Of a stretch of DNA of 64,000 bases, positions 10,759-24,786 are shown piece by piece. Under the pieces are notes generated by a model, which was given only the letters and a program-made list of their open reading frames with translations, did no database searches and was not told the DNA's origin. A program made the translations under genes and the position numbers. The stretch is from Cristatella mucedo (taxonomy: Eukaryota; Bryozoa; Phylactolaemata; Cristatellidae): NCBI GenBank assembly GCA_009760855.2, contig WPIO01000091.1, forward strand, positions 62,001 through 126,000, in the 5' to 3' direction. The stretch's first letter is position 1. The number at the start of each line of letters is the position of its first letter.

Positions 10759-11755
10759 GCTTCTTGCTTTAGGCAATCGCACTTGATTTACTCATTTTGC
10801 ATGAGTTTACAGCAAATCGCTAAATATAAAGACACCTGGATACTGCTCTGTATAGCATGCGATAACTTGCTGCAGAGTGCTGTGCCTTGCATTAGGCCAT
10901 TCACTCTTGAATAGCTTATTTTGCATGAGTTCACAGCAGATCGCACAATATCAAGATACTTTAAATCGACCCGTCAAGTAATGCAGTAGCTCGGAAAGGA
11001 GTGCAGGTCTTGCTTTAGGCGATCATACTTGTATAACTAAGTTCGCTTGAGTTTGCAGCAGATCGCAGAATATGAAGACACCTCGATACTGCTCGTTATT
11101 GCGTGTGACAACTTGCTGCAAAGTGAGGCGCCTTGCATTAGGCCATTCACACTTGAAAAGCTTATTTTGCATGACTTCACAGCAGATCGCACAATATCTA
11201 GGTACTTTAAATCAACCCGTCAGAGCTTGCAGCAGCTTGCATCAGAGTGCAGCTCCTTGCTTTAGGCAATCGCACTTGAATAACTCATTTCGCTTGAGTT
11301 CACAGCAGATCGCTAAATATTAAGACACCTCGATACTACTCGTTCTATCGTGCGATAACTTGCTGCAGAGTGCTGCGCCTTGCATTAGGCCATTATCACT
11401 TGAATAGCTTATTTTGCATGACTGCACAGCAGATCGCACAATATCTAGATACTTCAAATAGACCCGTCAAGTCATGCAGTAGCTCGGAGAGGAGTGCAGG
11501 CCTTGCTTTAGGCAATCGCACATAAATAACTCATTTCGGTTGAGTTTGCAGCAGATCTTTAAATATAAAGACACCTCAATACTGCTCGTTATATCCTGTG
11601 ATAACTTGCTGCAGAGTGCAGGGCCTTGCATTAAGCCATTCACACTTGAAGAAACTACTTTGCATGAGATCGCAGCAGATCGCACAATATCTAGATACTT
11701 TAAATCATCCCGTCTAAGCGTGCGGTAGCTTGCAGCAGAGTGCAGCTCCTTGCTT
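10757..11755 (+). repeat. Block M extended, second copy
   Basis: About four dimers matching 17156-18154 at an offset of 6399 bp; the left half also matches 8270-8780. The match ends near 11755, where this copy continues with 'ttcaggcaatcgcacttgaa' and the other with 'tttaggcaatcgcacatgaa'. Confidence 0.75.
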
Positions 11756-12934
11756 CAGGCAATCGCACTTGAATGACTCATTTCGCTTCAGTTTGCAGCA
11801 GATCGCGGAAGACAAAGACACCTCGATAATTCGCGTTATATCGTGTGATAGCTTGCTGCAGAGTGCGGCGCCTAGCATTAGGCCATTCACTTTTGAATCA
11901 CCTTCTAGGCATGAGATCACAGCTGATCGCACAATATCTAGATACTTTCAATCAACCCGTCTAAGCGTGAGGTAGCTTGCAGGGGAGTGCAGCTCCTAGC
12001 TTCGGGCAATCGCACTTGAATAACTCATTTTGCTTAAGTTTGAAGCAAATCGCTAAATATAAAGACACCTCGATACGGCTCTTTATAGCGTGTGATAACT
12101 TGCTGCAGAGTGCTGTGCCTTGCATTAGGCCATTCACACTTAAATAGCTTATTTTGCATGAGTTCACAGCAGATCGCCCAATATCTAGATACTTCAAATC
12201 AACCCGTCAAGGCATAAATTAGCTCGGAGAGGAGTGCAAGCCTTGCTTTAGGCAATCGCACATAAATAACTCATTTCGGTTGAGTTTGCAGCAGATCGCT
12301 GAATATAAAGACACCTCGATACTGCTCGATATATCGTGTAATGACTTGCTACAGAGTGCAGGGCCTTGCATTAACCCATTCACACTTGAATAACCTACTT
12401 TGCATGAGATCGCAGCAGATCGCACAATATCTAGATACTTTAAAACATCCCGCCTAAGCGTGTGGTAGCTTGCAGCAGAGTGCAGCTCCTTGCTTTAGGC
12501 AATCGCACATGAATAACACATTTCGGTTAGGTTTGCAGCAGATCGCTGAATATAAAGACACCTCGATACTGCTCTTTATATCGTGTGATAACTTGCTGCA
12601 GATTGCGGCGCCTGGCATTAGGCCATTCAACTTGAATAAACTATTTTGAATGAGATCGCAGCAGATCGCACAATATCTAGATACTTTAAATCAACCCGCC
12701 AGGGCCTGCAGTAGTTTGCAGCATAATGCAGCTCCTAGCTTCGGGCAATCGCACTTGAATAACTCATTCTGCTTAAGTTTGCAGCAAGTCGCTAAATATA
12801 AAGACACCTCGATACGGCTCTTTATAGCATGTGATAACTTGCTGCAGAGTGCTGGGCCTTGCATTAGGCCATTCATACATGAATAGCTTATTTTGCATTA
12901 GTTCACAGCAGATCGCAAAATATCTAGATACTTC

Positions 12935-13455
12935 AAATCAACCTGTCAAAGCATGCTGTAGTTCAAGCAGAGTGCAAATCTTGCTTTAGGCAATCACACT
13001 TGAATAACTTATTTCGCATGAGTTTGCAGCAGATCGGGGAATATAAAGACACCTCGATACTGCTCGTTATATCGTGTGATGATGTGCTGCAGAGTGCCGG
13101 TTCTTGAATTAACCCATTTACACCTGAATAGCCTATTTTGCATGAGTTTACAGCAGATCGCACGATATGTAGATACTTTAAATCACCCCGTCAAGGCATG
13201 CGGTAGCTCGGAGCAGAGTGATGGCCTTGCTTCAGGCAATCACACTTGAAAGACTCATTTCGCTTCAGTTTGCAGCAGATCGCAGAATACAAAGACACCT
13301 CGATTATTCGCGTTATATCGTGTGATAGCTTGCTGCAGAGTGCGGCGCCTAGCATTAGGCCATTCACACTTGAATCACCTTCTAGGCATGAGATCACGGC
13401 TGATCGCACAATATCTAGATACTTTCAATCAACCCGTCTAAGCGTGAGGTAGTTT
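12935..13455 (+). repeat. Block N, second copy
   Basis: Partner of 9245-9760. The first ~120 bases recur again at about 13672-13790, and the 'gattattcgcgttatatcg' variant also occurs in related form near 11823, so this block has been copied more than twice in the left domain. Confidence 0.7.
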
Positions 13456-14105
13456 GCAGGGGAGTGCAGCTCCTAGCTTCGGGCAATCGCACTTGAAAAA
13501 CTCATTTTGCTTAAGTTTGCAGCAAATCGCGAAATATAAAGACACCTCGATACGGCTCTTTATAGCATGTGATAACTTGCTGCAGAGTGCTGGGCCTTGC
13601 ATTAGGCCATTCATACATGAATAGCTTATTTTGCATTAGTTCACAGCAGATCGCAAAATATCTAGATACTGCAAATCAACCCGTCAAAGCATGCTGTAGT
13701 TCAAGCAGAGTGCAAATCTTGCTTTAGGCAATCACACTTGAATAACTCATTTCGCATGAGTTTGCAGCAGATCGGGGAATATAAAGACACCTCGATACCG
13801 CTCGTTATGGCATGTGATAACTTGCTGCTGAGTGCGGCTCGTAGCATTAGGCCATTCACACTTGAATAACCTACTTCGGATGAGATCGCAGCAGATCTTA
13901 CAATATTTAGATACTTGAAATCAATACGTCTAAGCGTGAGGTAGCTTGCAGCAGAGTGCAGCTCCTTGGTTTAAGCAATCGCACATGAATAACTCATTGC
14001 TGTTAAGTTTGCCGCAGATCGCTAAATATAAAGACACCTCAATACTGCTCGTTATAACTAGCTGCAGGGGGCGGTGCTTTGCATTAAGCAATTAACACTT
14101 GAAAA

Positions 14106-14444
14106 ACCTATTTTGCATGAGATCACATGAGATCGCACATTATCTAGATACTTTAAATCCAACCGTCGAAGCATGCAGGAGCTGGCAGCAGAGCGCTAGG
14201 TTTTGCTTTAGGCAATCGCACTTGAATAACTCCTTTCGCTTGAGTTTGCAGACGACCGCTAAATATAAAGAAACCTCGATACTGCTCGTAATATCGTGTG
14301 ATAACTTGCTGCAGAGTGCCGCGCCTCTGATTAAGCCATTCACACTTGAATAGCTTATTTTGCATGAGTTCACAGCAGATCGCACAATATCTAGATACAT
14401 TAAATCGACCCGTCAGAGCGTGCAGTAGCTTGCAGCAGAGTGCA
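14106..14444 (+). repeat. Block P, second copy
   Basis: Partner of 10420-10758, with very few differences. Just upstream, near 14055, an A monomer has lost about ten bases: 'gttata' runs straight into 'actagctgcag' without the usual 'tcgtgtgata'. Confidence 0.75.
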
Positions 14445-15260
14445 GCTCCTTGCTTTAGGCAATCGCACCGAAATAACTCATTTCGCTTGAGTTTTCAGCA
14501 CGTCGCTGAATATAAAGACAAATCGATACTGCTCGTTATATTGTGTAATAACTTGCATCAGAGTGCGGTGCCTTGCATTAAGCCATTCACACTTGAATAA
14601 CCTATTTTGCATGAGATCGCAGGTGATCGCACAATATCTAGATACTTTAAATTAACCAGCCAGGGCCTTCAGTAGTTTGCAGCATAATGCAGCCCCTTGC
14701 TTTAGGCAATCGCACTTGAATAACTCATTTGGCTTGAGTTTGCAGCAAGTCGCTAAATATAAAGACACCTCGATACTGCTGTGTATAGCATGTGAGAACT
14801 TGCTGCAGAGTGCTGAGCCTTGCATTAGGCCATTCACACTTGAATAGCTTATTTTGCATGAGATCGCAGGAGATCGCACAATATCTAGATACTTTCAATC
14901 CACCCGTCGAAGCATGCAGGAGCTGGCTGCAGATTGCTACGCCTCTCCTTAGGCAATCGCAATTTAACTATTTATTTTGCTTATTTTTGCAGCAGATCGC
15001 GGAACGTACAGACACCTTGATACTGCTCGTCCTAGCGTGTGATAACTTGCTGCAGAGTACGGCACCTTGCATTAAGCCATTCACACTTGAATAACTTATT
15101 TAGCACGACTTCACAGTAGATCGCCCAATATCTAGGTACTTCAAATCAACCCCTCAAGGCATGAAGTAGCTCGGAGAGGAGTTCAGGCCTCGCTTTAGGC
15201 AATCGCACATAAATAACTCATTTCAGTTGAGTTTGCAGCAGATGGCTGAATATAAAGACA

Positions 15261-16500
15261 CCTCGATACTGCTCGTTATATCGCGTGATGACGTACTGCA
15301 GAGTGTGGGGCCTTGCATTAACCCATTCACACTTGAATAACCTACTTTGCATGAGATCGCAGCAGATCGCACAATATCTAGATACTTTCAATCATCCCGT
15401 CTCAGCCTGCGGTAGCTTGCAGCAAAGTGTAGGTCCTTGCTTTAGGCAATCGCACATAAATAACACATTTCGGTTAGGTTTGCAGAAGATCGCTGAATAT
15501 AAAGAAACCTCGATACTGCTCGTTATATCGTGTAATAACTTGCTGCAGATTGGGGCGCCTAGCATTAGGCCATTCACACTTGAATAAACTATTTTGCATG
15601 AGATGTCAGTAGATCGCACAATATCTAGATACTTTAAATAAACCCGCCAGGGCCTGCAGTAGTTTGCAGCATAATGCAGCTCCTTGCTTTGAGCTATCGA
15701 ACTTGAATAACTCTATTTGCTTTAGTTGGCAGTAAATCGCTGAATATAAACACAGCTCGATACTGCTCATTATAGCGGGTGATAACTTGCTGAAGAGCTC
15801 TGAGCCTTGCATTAGGCCATTTAAACTTTAATAGCTTATTTTGCATGAGTTCACAGCAGATTGCACAATATTTAGATACTTTAAATGAACCCGTCAAGTA
15901 ATGCAGTTGCTAGGAGACGAGTGCAGGCCTTGCTTTCGGCGATCATTCTTGAATAACTCATTTCGCTTGAGTTTGCAGCAGATCGCAGAATATAGAGTCA
16001 CCTCGATACTGCTCGTTATAGCCTGTGATAACTTGCTGCAAAGTGAGACGCCTTGCATTAGGCCATTCACACTTAAAAAGCTTATTTTGGATGACTTCAC
16101 AGCAGATCGCACAATATCTAGATACTTTAAATCAACCCGTCAGAGCTTGCAGTAGCTTGCAGCAGAGTGCAGCTCCTTGCTTTCGGCAATCGCACTTGAA
16201 TAACTCATTTCGCTTGAGTTCGCAGCAGATCGGTGAATATTAAGACACCTCGATACTGCTCGTTATATCGTGTGATAACTTGCTGCCGATTGCAGGGCCT
16301 TGAATTAGGCCATTCACACTTGAATAGCCTATTTTGCATGACTTCACAGCAGATCGCACAACATCTAGATACTTTAAATCAACCCGTCAAGTCATGCAGT
16401 CCCTCGGAGAGAAGTGCAGGATTTACTTTAGGCAATCGCACATAAATAACTCATTTCGGTTGAGTTTGCAGCCGATCGCTGAATATAAAGACACCTCGAT
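15261..16500 (+). repeat. Long-range block L, second copy
   Basis: Matches 4180-5419 at an offset of 11081 bp. Near 16500 it leaves this alignment and continues as sequence matching about 6406-6800 at an offset of 10094 bp. The change of offset (987 bp) equals four dimers, so relative to the first copy four whole dimers are missing here. Confidence 0.75.
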
Positions 16501-17155
16501 ACTGCTCTTTATAGAGTGTGATAACTTGCTGCAGAGTGCTGTGCCTTGCATTAAGCCATTCACACTTGAATACCTTATTTTGCATGAGTTCACAGCAGAT
16601 CGCCCAATATCTAGAAACTTCAAATCAACCCGTCAAGGCATGAAGTAGCTCGGAGAGGAGTGCAGGCCTTGCTTCAGGCAATCGCACATAAATAACTCAT
16701 TTCGGTTGAGTTTGCAGCAGATCTTTAAATATAAAGACACCTCAATACTGCTCGTTTTATCCTGTGATAACTTGCTGAAGAGTGCAGGGCCTTGCATTAA
16801 GCCATTCAGACTTGAAGAAACTACTTTGCATGAGATCGCAGCAGATCGCACAATATCTAGATACTTTAAATCATCCCGTCTAAGCGTGCGGTAGCTTGCA
16901 GCAGAGTGCAGCTCCTTGCTTTAGGCAGTCGCACATGAATGACACATTTCGGTTAGGTTTGCAGCAGATCGCTGAATATAAAGACACCTCGATACTGCTC
17001 GTTATATCGTGCTATAACTTGCTGCAGATTGCGGCGCCTAGCATTAGGCCATTCACACTTGAATAAACTATTTTGCATGAGATCGCAGCAGATCGCACAA
17101 TATCTAGATACTTTAAATCAACCCGACAGGGCCTTCAGTAGTTTGCAGCATAATG

Positions 17156-17751
17156 AAGCTTCTTGCTTTAGGCAATCGCACTTGATTTACTCATTTTGCA
17201 TGAGTTTGCAGCAAATCGCTAAATATAAAGACACCTGGATACTGCTCTGTATAGCATGTGATAACTTGCTGCAGAGTGCTGTGCCTTGCATTAGGCCATT
17301 CACTCTTGAATAGCTTATTTTGCATGAGTTCACAGCAGATCGCACAATATCAAGATACTTTAAATCGACCCGTCAAGTAATGCAGTAGCTTGGAGAGGAG
17401 TGCAGGCCTTGCTTTAGGCGATCATACTTGTATAACTAATTTCGCTTGAGTTTTCAGCAGATCGCAGAATATGAAGACACCTCGATACTGCTCGTTATTG
17501 CGTGTAACAACTTACTGCAAAGTGAGGCGCCTTGCATTAAGCCATTCACACTTGAAAAGCTTATTTTGCATGACTTCACAGCAGATCGCACAATATCTAG
17601 GTACTTTAAATCAACCCGTCAGAGCTTGCAGCAGCTTGCATCAGAGTGCAGCTCCTTGCTTTAGGCAATCGCACTTGAATAACTCATTTTGCTTGAGTTC
17701 ACAGCAGATCGCTGAATATTAAGACACCTCGATACTACTCGTTCTATCGAG
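17156..17751 (+). repeat. Block M, third copy (left part)
   Basis: Matches 10757-11352 at an offset of 6399 bp, including the rare 'acacctggatactgctctgt' variant. The right continuation of the match lies inside the 493-bp tandem duplication that follows. Confidence 0.7.
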
Positions 17752-18245
17752 CGATAACTTGCTGCAGAGTGCTGAGCCTTGCATTAGGCCATTTACACTT
17801 GAATAGCTTATTTTGCATGACAGCACAGCAGATCGCACAATATCTAGATACTTCAAATCAACCAGTCAAGTCATGCAGTAGCTCGGAGAGGAGTGCAGGC
17901 CTTGCTTTAGGCAATCGCACATAAATAACTCATTTCGGTTGAATTTGCAGCAGATCTTTAAATATAAAGACACCTCAATACTGCTCGTTATATCCTGTGA
18001 TAACTTGCTGCAGAGTGCAGGGCCTTGCATTAAGCCATTCACACTTGAAGAAACTACTTTGCATGAGATCGCAGCAGATCGCACAATATCTAGATACTTT
18101 AAATCATCCCGTCTAAGCGTGCGGTAGCTTGCAGCAGAGTGCAGCTCCTTGCTTTAGGCAATCGCACATGAATGACACATTTCGGTTAGGTTTGCAGCGG
18201 ATCGCTGAATATAAAGACACCTCGATTCTGCTCGTTATATCGTGC
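17752..18245 (+). repeat. 493-bp tandem duplication, first unit
   Basis: Two dimers that are repeated almost exactly at 18246-18738. Shared private variants are 'gcatgacagcacagcagatc' and 'gcagatctttaaatataaag'. The step is two whole dimers, so the A/B register is kept. Confidence 0.8.
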
Positions 18246-18738
18246 GATAACTTGCTGCAGAGTGCTGAGCCTTGCATTAGGCCATTCACACTTGAATAGC
18301 TTATTTTGCATGACAGCACAGCAGATCGCACAATATCTAGATACTTCAAATCAACCAGTCAAGTCATGCAGTAGCTCGGAGAGGAGTGCAGGCCTTGCTT
18401 TAGGCAATCGCACATAAATAACTCATTTCGGTTGAGTTTGCAGCAGATCTTTAAATATAAAGACACCTCAATACTGCTCGTTATATCCTGTGATAACTTG
18501 CTGCAGAGTGCAGGGCCTTGTATTAAGCCATTCACACTTGACGAAACTACTTTGCATGAGATCGCAGCAGATCGCACAATATCTAGATACTTTAAATCAT
18601 CCCGTCTAAGCGTGCGGTAGCTTGCAGCAGAGTGCAGCTCCTTGCTTTAGGCAATCGCACATGAATGACACATTTCGGTTAGGTTTGCAGCAGATCGCTG
18701 AATATAAAGACACCTCGATACTGCTCGTTATATCGTGC
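18246..18738 (+). repeat. 493-bp tandem duplication, second unit
   Basis: Partner of the preceding unit, with only a few substitutions. After 18738 the sequence changes from 'cagagtgctgagcc' to 'cagattgcggcgcc', which marks the right edge. Confidence 0.8.
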
Positions 18739-21117
18739 GATAACTTGCTGCAGATTGCGGCGCCTAGCATTAGGCCATTCACACTTGAATAAACTATTTT
18801 GCATGAGATCACAGCAGATCGCACAATATCTAGATACTTTAAATCAACCCGCCAGGGCCTTCAGTAGTTTGCAGCATAATGCAGCTTCTTGCTTTAGGCA
18901 ATCGCACTTAAATTACTCATTTTGCATGAGTTTGCAGCAAATCGCTAAATATAAAGACACCTGGATACTGCTCTGTATAGCATGTGATAACTTGCTGCAG
19001 AGTGCTGTGCCTTGCATTAGGCCATTCACTCTTGAATAGCTTATTTTGCATGACTTCACAGCAGATCGCACAATATCTAGATACTTTAAATCAACCCGTC
19101 AGAGCTTGCAGTAGCTTGCATCAGAGTGCAGCTCCTTGCTTTAGGCAATCGCACTTGAATAACTCATTTCGCTTGAGTTCGCAGCAGATCGCTGAATATT
19201 AGGACACCTTGATACTACTCGTTCTATCGTGTGATGACTTGCTGCAGAGAGTGGCGCCTAGCATTAGGTAATTCACACTTGAAACTCCTACTTTGCATGA
19301 GATCGCAGCAGATCGCACAATATCTAGATGCTTTAAATGCACCCGTCGAAGGGTGCAGGAGCTGCCAGCAGAGTGCTGTGCTTTGGTTTAGGCAATCACA
19401 CTTGAAATACGCATTTTGCTTGATTTTGCAGCAGATCGCGGGACATAAAGACACCTCGATACTGCTCCTCATTGCGTGTGATAACTTGCTGCAAAGTGAG
19501 GCGCCTTGCATTAGGCCATTCGAACTTGAATAACTTATTTTGCATAAGATCACATGAGATCGCACAATATCTAGATACTTTGATTCCACCAGTCGAAGCG
19601 TGCAGGAGCTGGCAGCAGAGTGCTGTGCTTTGCTTTAGGCAATCGCACTTGAATAACTCATTTCGCTTGTGTTTGCAGCAGATCGCTGAATATAAAGACA
19701 ACTCAATAGAGTTTTTAATAGCGTGTGATAACTTGCTGCAGAGTGCTGCGCCTTGCATTAGGCCATTCACACTTGAATAGCTTATTTTGCATGACTGCAC
19801 CGCAGATCGCACAATGTCTAGATACTTCAAATCAACCCGTCAATTCATGCAGTAGCTTGGAGAGGAGTGCAGGCCTTGCTTTATGCAATCGCACTTGAAT
19901 TACTCATTTCGCCTGAGTTTGCAGCAGATCGCAGAATGTGAAGACACCTCGATACTACTCGTTATATCGTTTGATGACTTGCTGCAGAGTGCTGTTCCTT
20001 GCATGAAGCCATTCACACTTGATTAGCTTATTTTGCATGACTTCACAGCATATCGCACAATATCTAGATACTTTAAAGAAAACCTGTCAGAGCGTGCAGT
20101 AGCTTGTAGCAGTGTGCAGCTCCTTGGTTTAGGCAGTCGCACATGAATAATTTATTTCGCTGGAGTTTGCAGCAGATCGCTACATTTAAAGACACCTCGA
20201 TACTGCTCGATATGTCGTGTGATAACTTTCTGCAGAGTGCAGGGCCTTGCATTAAGCCATTCACACATGAATAGCTTATTTTGCATCAGTTCACAGCAGA
20301 TCGCACAATATCTAGATACTTCAAATCAACCCGGTAGAGGCATGAAGTAGCTCGGAGAGGAGTGTAGGCCTTGCATTAGGCAATTGCACTTGAATGACTC
20401 ATTTCGCTTTAGTTTGCCGCAGATCGTTAAATACAAAGACACCTCGATACTTCTCGTTATATCGTGTGATAGCTTGCTGCAGAGTGCGGCGCCTAGCATT
20501 AGGCCATTCACACTTGAATAACCTTCTAGGCATGAGATCGCAGCTGATCGCACAACATCTAGATACTTTAAATCAACCCGCCAGAGCGTAGAGTAGTTTG
20601 CAGCATAATGCCGCTCCTTGCTTCAGGCAATCGCACTTGAACAACTCATTTTGCTTGAGTTTGCAGCAAATCGCTAAATATAAAGACACCTTGATACCGC
20701 TCTTTATAGCATGTGATAACTTGCTGTAGAGTGCTGGGCCTTGCATTAGGCTATTCATACATGAATAGCTTATATTGCATGAGTTCACTGCAGATCGCAC
20801 AATATCTAGAAACTTTAAATCATTCCGTCTAAACGTGTGGTAGCTTGCAGCAGTGTGCAGCTCCATGGTTTAAGCAATCGCACATGAATAACTCATTGCT
20901 GGTAAGTTTGCAGCAGATCGCTGAATATAAAGACACCTCGATACTGCTCGTTATATCGTGTGATAACTTGCTGCAGATTGCTGCACCTTGCACTAGGTCA
21001 TTCACACGTGAGTAGCTTATTTTGCATGACTTCACAGCAGATCGGACAATATCTAGATACTTTAAATCAACCCGTCTAGTCATGCAGTAGCTCGGAGAGG
21101 AGTGCAGGTCTTGCTTT

Positions 21118-21240
21118 AGGCGATCATACTTGTATAACTAATTTCGCTTGAGTTTGCAGCAGATCGCAGAATATCTAGATACTTTATATCACATGGCCAG
21201 AGCGTGCAGTAGTTTGCAGCATAATGCAGCTCCTTGCTTC
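21118..21240 (+). repeat. A-to-B hybrid monomer
   Basis: The monomer begins as A ('acttgtataactaatttcgc') and switches at 'cagatcgcagaatat' to B ('ctagatactttatatcaca'). It is 123 bp long and shifts the A/B register by one monomer. The exchange point is a few bases to the right of that in the hybrids at 2762-3007, so it looks like a separate event. Confidence 0.8.
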
Positions 21241-21654
21241 AGGCAATCGCACTTGAATAAATCATTTCGCTTGTGTTTGCAGAAGATCGCAGAATGTGAA
21301 TATACCTCGATAATGCTCGTTATAGCGTGGGATAGCTTGCTGCAGAGTGCGGCGCCGAGCATTAGGCCATTCACACATGAATAACCTACTAGGCATGAGA
21401 TCGCAGCTGATCGAACAATATCTAGATACTTTAAATCAACCCGTCTAAGCATGCCGTAGCTTGCAGCAGAGTGCAGCTCCTTGCTTTAGGATGTCGCACA
21501 TGAATAACACATTTCGGTTACGTTCGCAGCAGATCGGTGAATATTAAGACACCTCGATACTGCTCGTTATATCGCGTGATAACTTGCTGCAGATTGCGGC
21601 TCCTAGCGTTAGGCCATTCACACTTGAATAGCTAATCTTGCATGAATCCACAGC

Positions 21655-22400
21655 AGATCGCACAATATCTAGATACTTTAAATCAACCCGTCATGTCATG
21701 CAGTCCCTCGGAGAGAAGTGCAGGATTTACTTTAGGCAATCGCACATAAATAACTCATTTCGGTTGAGTTTGCAGCCGATCGCTGAATATAAAGACACCT
21801 CGATACTGCTCGTTATATCGTGTGATGACGATCTGCAGAGTGCCGGGCCTTGCATTAACCCATTTACACATGAATAGCTTATTTTGCATGAGTTTACAGC
21901 ATCTCGCACGATATGTAGATACTTTAAATAAACCCGTCAAGGCATGCAGTAGCTCGGAGCAGAGCGATGGCCTTGCTTCAGGCAATCGCACTTGAATGAC
22001 TCACTTCGCTTCAGTTTGCAGCAGATCGCGGAATATAAAGACACCACGATACTGCTCGTTATATCTTGTGATAGCTTGCTGCAGAGTGCGGCGCCTAGCA
22101 TTAGGCCATTCACACTTAAATAACCTACTAGGCATGAGATCGCAGATGATCGCACAATATTTAGATACTTTAAATCAACCCGTCTAAGCGTGCGGTAGCT
22201 TGCAGTGGAGTGCAGCTCATTGCTTTAGGCAATCGCACACGAATTACACATTTTGGTTAAGTTTGCTGCAAATCGCTGAATATAAAGACACCTCGATACT
22301 GCTCATTATATCGTGTGATACCTTGCCGCAGATTGCGGCGCCTAGCGTTAGGACGTTCACTCTTGAATAGCTTCTCTTGCATGAGTTCACAGTAGAACGC
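21655..22400 (+). repeat. Long-range block L, third copy (partial)
   Basis: Matches 5270-6015 at an offset of 16385 bp. Further right, 22808-23431 matches 6177-6800 at an offset of 16631 bp; the shift of 246 bp is one dimer, so this copy contains one extra dimer between the two matching parts. Confidence 0.75.
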
Positions 22401-23639
22401 ACAATATCTAGATACATTAAATCAACCCGCCAGAGCGTGGAATAATTTGCAGCATAATGCAGCTCCTTTCTTCAGGCAATCGCACTTGAATAAATCATTT
22501 TGCTTGAGTTTGCAGCAAATTGCAAAATATAAAGACACCTCGATACTGCTCTTTATAGCGTGTGATAACTTGCTGCAGAGTGCTGGGCCTTGCATTAGGC
22601 CATTCACAACTGCATAGCTTATTTTGCATGAGATCACAGCAGATCGCACACTATCTAGATACTTCAAATCAACCCGTCAAGGCATGAAGTAGCTCGGAGA
22701 GGAGTGCAGGCCTTGCAATAAGCTATCGCACTTGAATAACTCATTTTGCTTGAGTTCGTAGCAGATCGCTGAATATTAAGACACCTCGAAACTACTCGTT
22801 ACAGCCTGTGTGGACTTGCTGCAGAGTGCGGATCCTTGCATCAGGCCATCCACACTTGAATAGCTTATCTTGCATGAGTTCACAGCAGATCGCACAATAT
22901 CTGGATTCTTTAAATCTACCTGCCAGTGCGTGGAGTAGTTTGCAGCATAATGCAGCTCCTTGCTTCAGGCAATCGCTCTTGAAAAACTTTTTTTGCTGGA
23001 GTTTGCAGCAAATCGCTAAATATTAAGACACCTCGATACCGCTCTTTATAGCGTGTAATAACTTGCTGCAGAGTGCTGGGCCTTGCATTAGGCCATTCAC
23101 AACTGCATAGCTTATTTTGCATGAGATCACAGCAGATCGCACACTATCTAGATACTTCAAATCAACCCGTCAAGGCATGAAGTAGCTCGGAGAGGAGTGC
23201 AGGCCTTGCTTTAGGCAATCGCACATAAATAACTCATTTCGGTTGAGTTTGCAGCAGATCTTTAAATATAAAGACACCTCAATACTGCTCGTTATATCCT
23301 GTGATAACTTGCTGAAGAGTGCAGGGCCTTGCATTAAGCCATTCACATTTGAAGAAACTACTTTGCATGAGATCGCAGCAGATCGCACAATATCTAGATA
23401 CTTTAAATCATCCCGTCTAAGCGTGCGGTAGCTTGCAGCAGAGTGCAGCTCCTTGCTTTAGGCAATCGCACATGAATGACACAATTCGGTTAAGTTTGCT
23501 GCTGATCGCTGAATATAAAGACACCTCGATACTGCTCGTTATATCGTGTGATAACTTGCTGCAGGGTGCGGCGCCTAGCATTAGGTTGTTCACTCGTGAA
23601 TAACCCACTTTGCAGGACTTAACAGTAGATCGCACAATA

Positions 23640-23886
23640 TCTAGATACTTTAAATCATCCCGTCTTTGCCTGCGGTAGCTTGGAGCAGATTGCAGCTCCT
23701 TGCTTTAGGCAATCGCACATGAATAACACATTTCGGTTTGGTTTGCAGCAGATCGCTGAATATGAAGACACTTCGATACTGCTCGATATATCGTGTATTA
23801 ACTTGCTGCAGATTGCAGTGCCTAGCAATATGCCATTCACACTTGAATAAACTATTTTGCATGAGATCTCAGTAGATCGCACAATA
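23640..23886 (+). repeat. 247-bp tandem duplication, first unit
   Basis: A single dimer repeated almost exactly at 23887-24133. Both carry 'tcggtttggtttgcagcag', 'cgatatatcgtgtatta' and 'gcctagcaatatgcc'. The second unit alone has 'gagcagaaaacagctcc' where this one has 'gagcagattgcagctcc'. Confidence 0.85.
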
Positions 23887-24133
23887 TCTAGATACTTTAA
23901 ATCATCCCGTCTTAGCCTGCGGTAGCTTGGAGCAGAAAACAGCTCCTTGCTTTAGGCAATCGCACATGAATAACACATTTCGGTTTGGTTTGCAGCAGAT
24001 CGCTGAATATGAAGACACCTCGATACTGCTCGATATATCGTGTATTAACTTGCTGCAGATTGCAGTGCCTAGCAATATGCCATTCACACTTGAATAAACT
24101 ATTTTGCATGAGATCTCAGTAGATCGCACAATA
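23887..24133 (+). repeat. 247-bp tandem duplication, second unit, start of block L fourth copy
   Basis: Near-identical to the preceding dimer and also equivalent to 4296-4542 in the first copy of block L (offset 19591). The block L match continues rightward to about 25600, crossing into the first copy of the central higher-order repeat. Confidence 0.8.
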
Positions 24134-24786
24134 TCAAGATACTTTAAATCAACCCGCCAGGGCCTGCAGTAGTTTGCAGCATCATGCAGCTCCTTGCTTT
24201 AAGCTATCGAACTTGAATAACTCTATATGCTTTAGTTTGCAGTAAATCACTTAATATAAACACACCTTGATACTGCTCTTTATAGCGTGTGATAACTTGC
24301 TGCAGAGGGCTCTGCCTTGCATTAGGCCATTTAAACTTTAATAGCTTATTTTGCATGAGTTCACAGCAGATTGCACAATATTTAGATACTTTAAATGAAC
24401 CCGTCAAGTAATGCAGTTGCTAGGAGACGAGTGCAGGCCTTGCTTTAGGCGATCATTCTTGAATAACTCATTTCGCTTGAGTTTGCAGTAGATCGCAGAA
24501 TATAGAGTCACCTCGATACTGCTCGATATAGCCTGTGATAACTTGCTGCAAAGTGAGACGCCTTGCATTAGGCCATTCACACTTAAAAAGCTTATTTTGG
24601 ATGACTTCACAGCAGATCGCACAATATCTAGATACTTTAAATCAACCCGTCAGACCTTGCAGTAGCTTGCAGCAGAGTGCAGCTCCTTGCTTTCGGCAAT
24701 CGCACTTGAATAACTCATTTCGCTTGAGTTAGCAGCAGATCGGTGAATATTAAGACACCTCGATACTGCTCGTTATATCGTGTGAT

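Noticed and set aside
19396..19830. Long minus-strand open frames of 110-144 codons, Cys- and Ser-rich (also 39478-39900, 43879-44280, 49247-49648, 52333-52734)
   Set aside because: They recur with each repeat unit, overlap plus-strand open frames and are interrupted wherever a dimer changes length by one base. This is the pattern of a stop-poor satellite, not a gene family.
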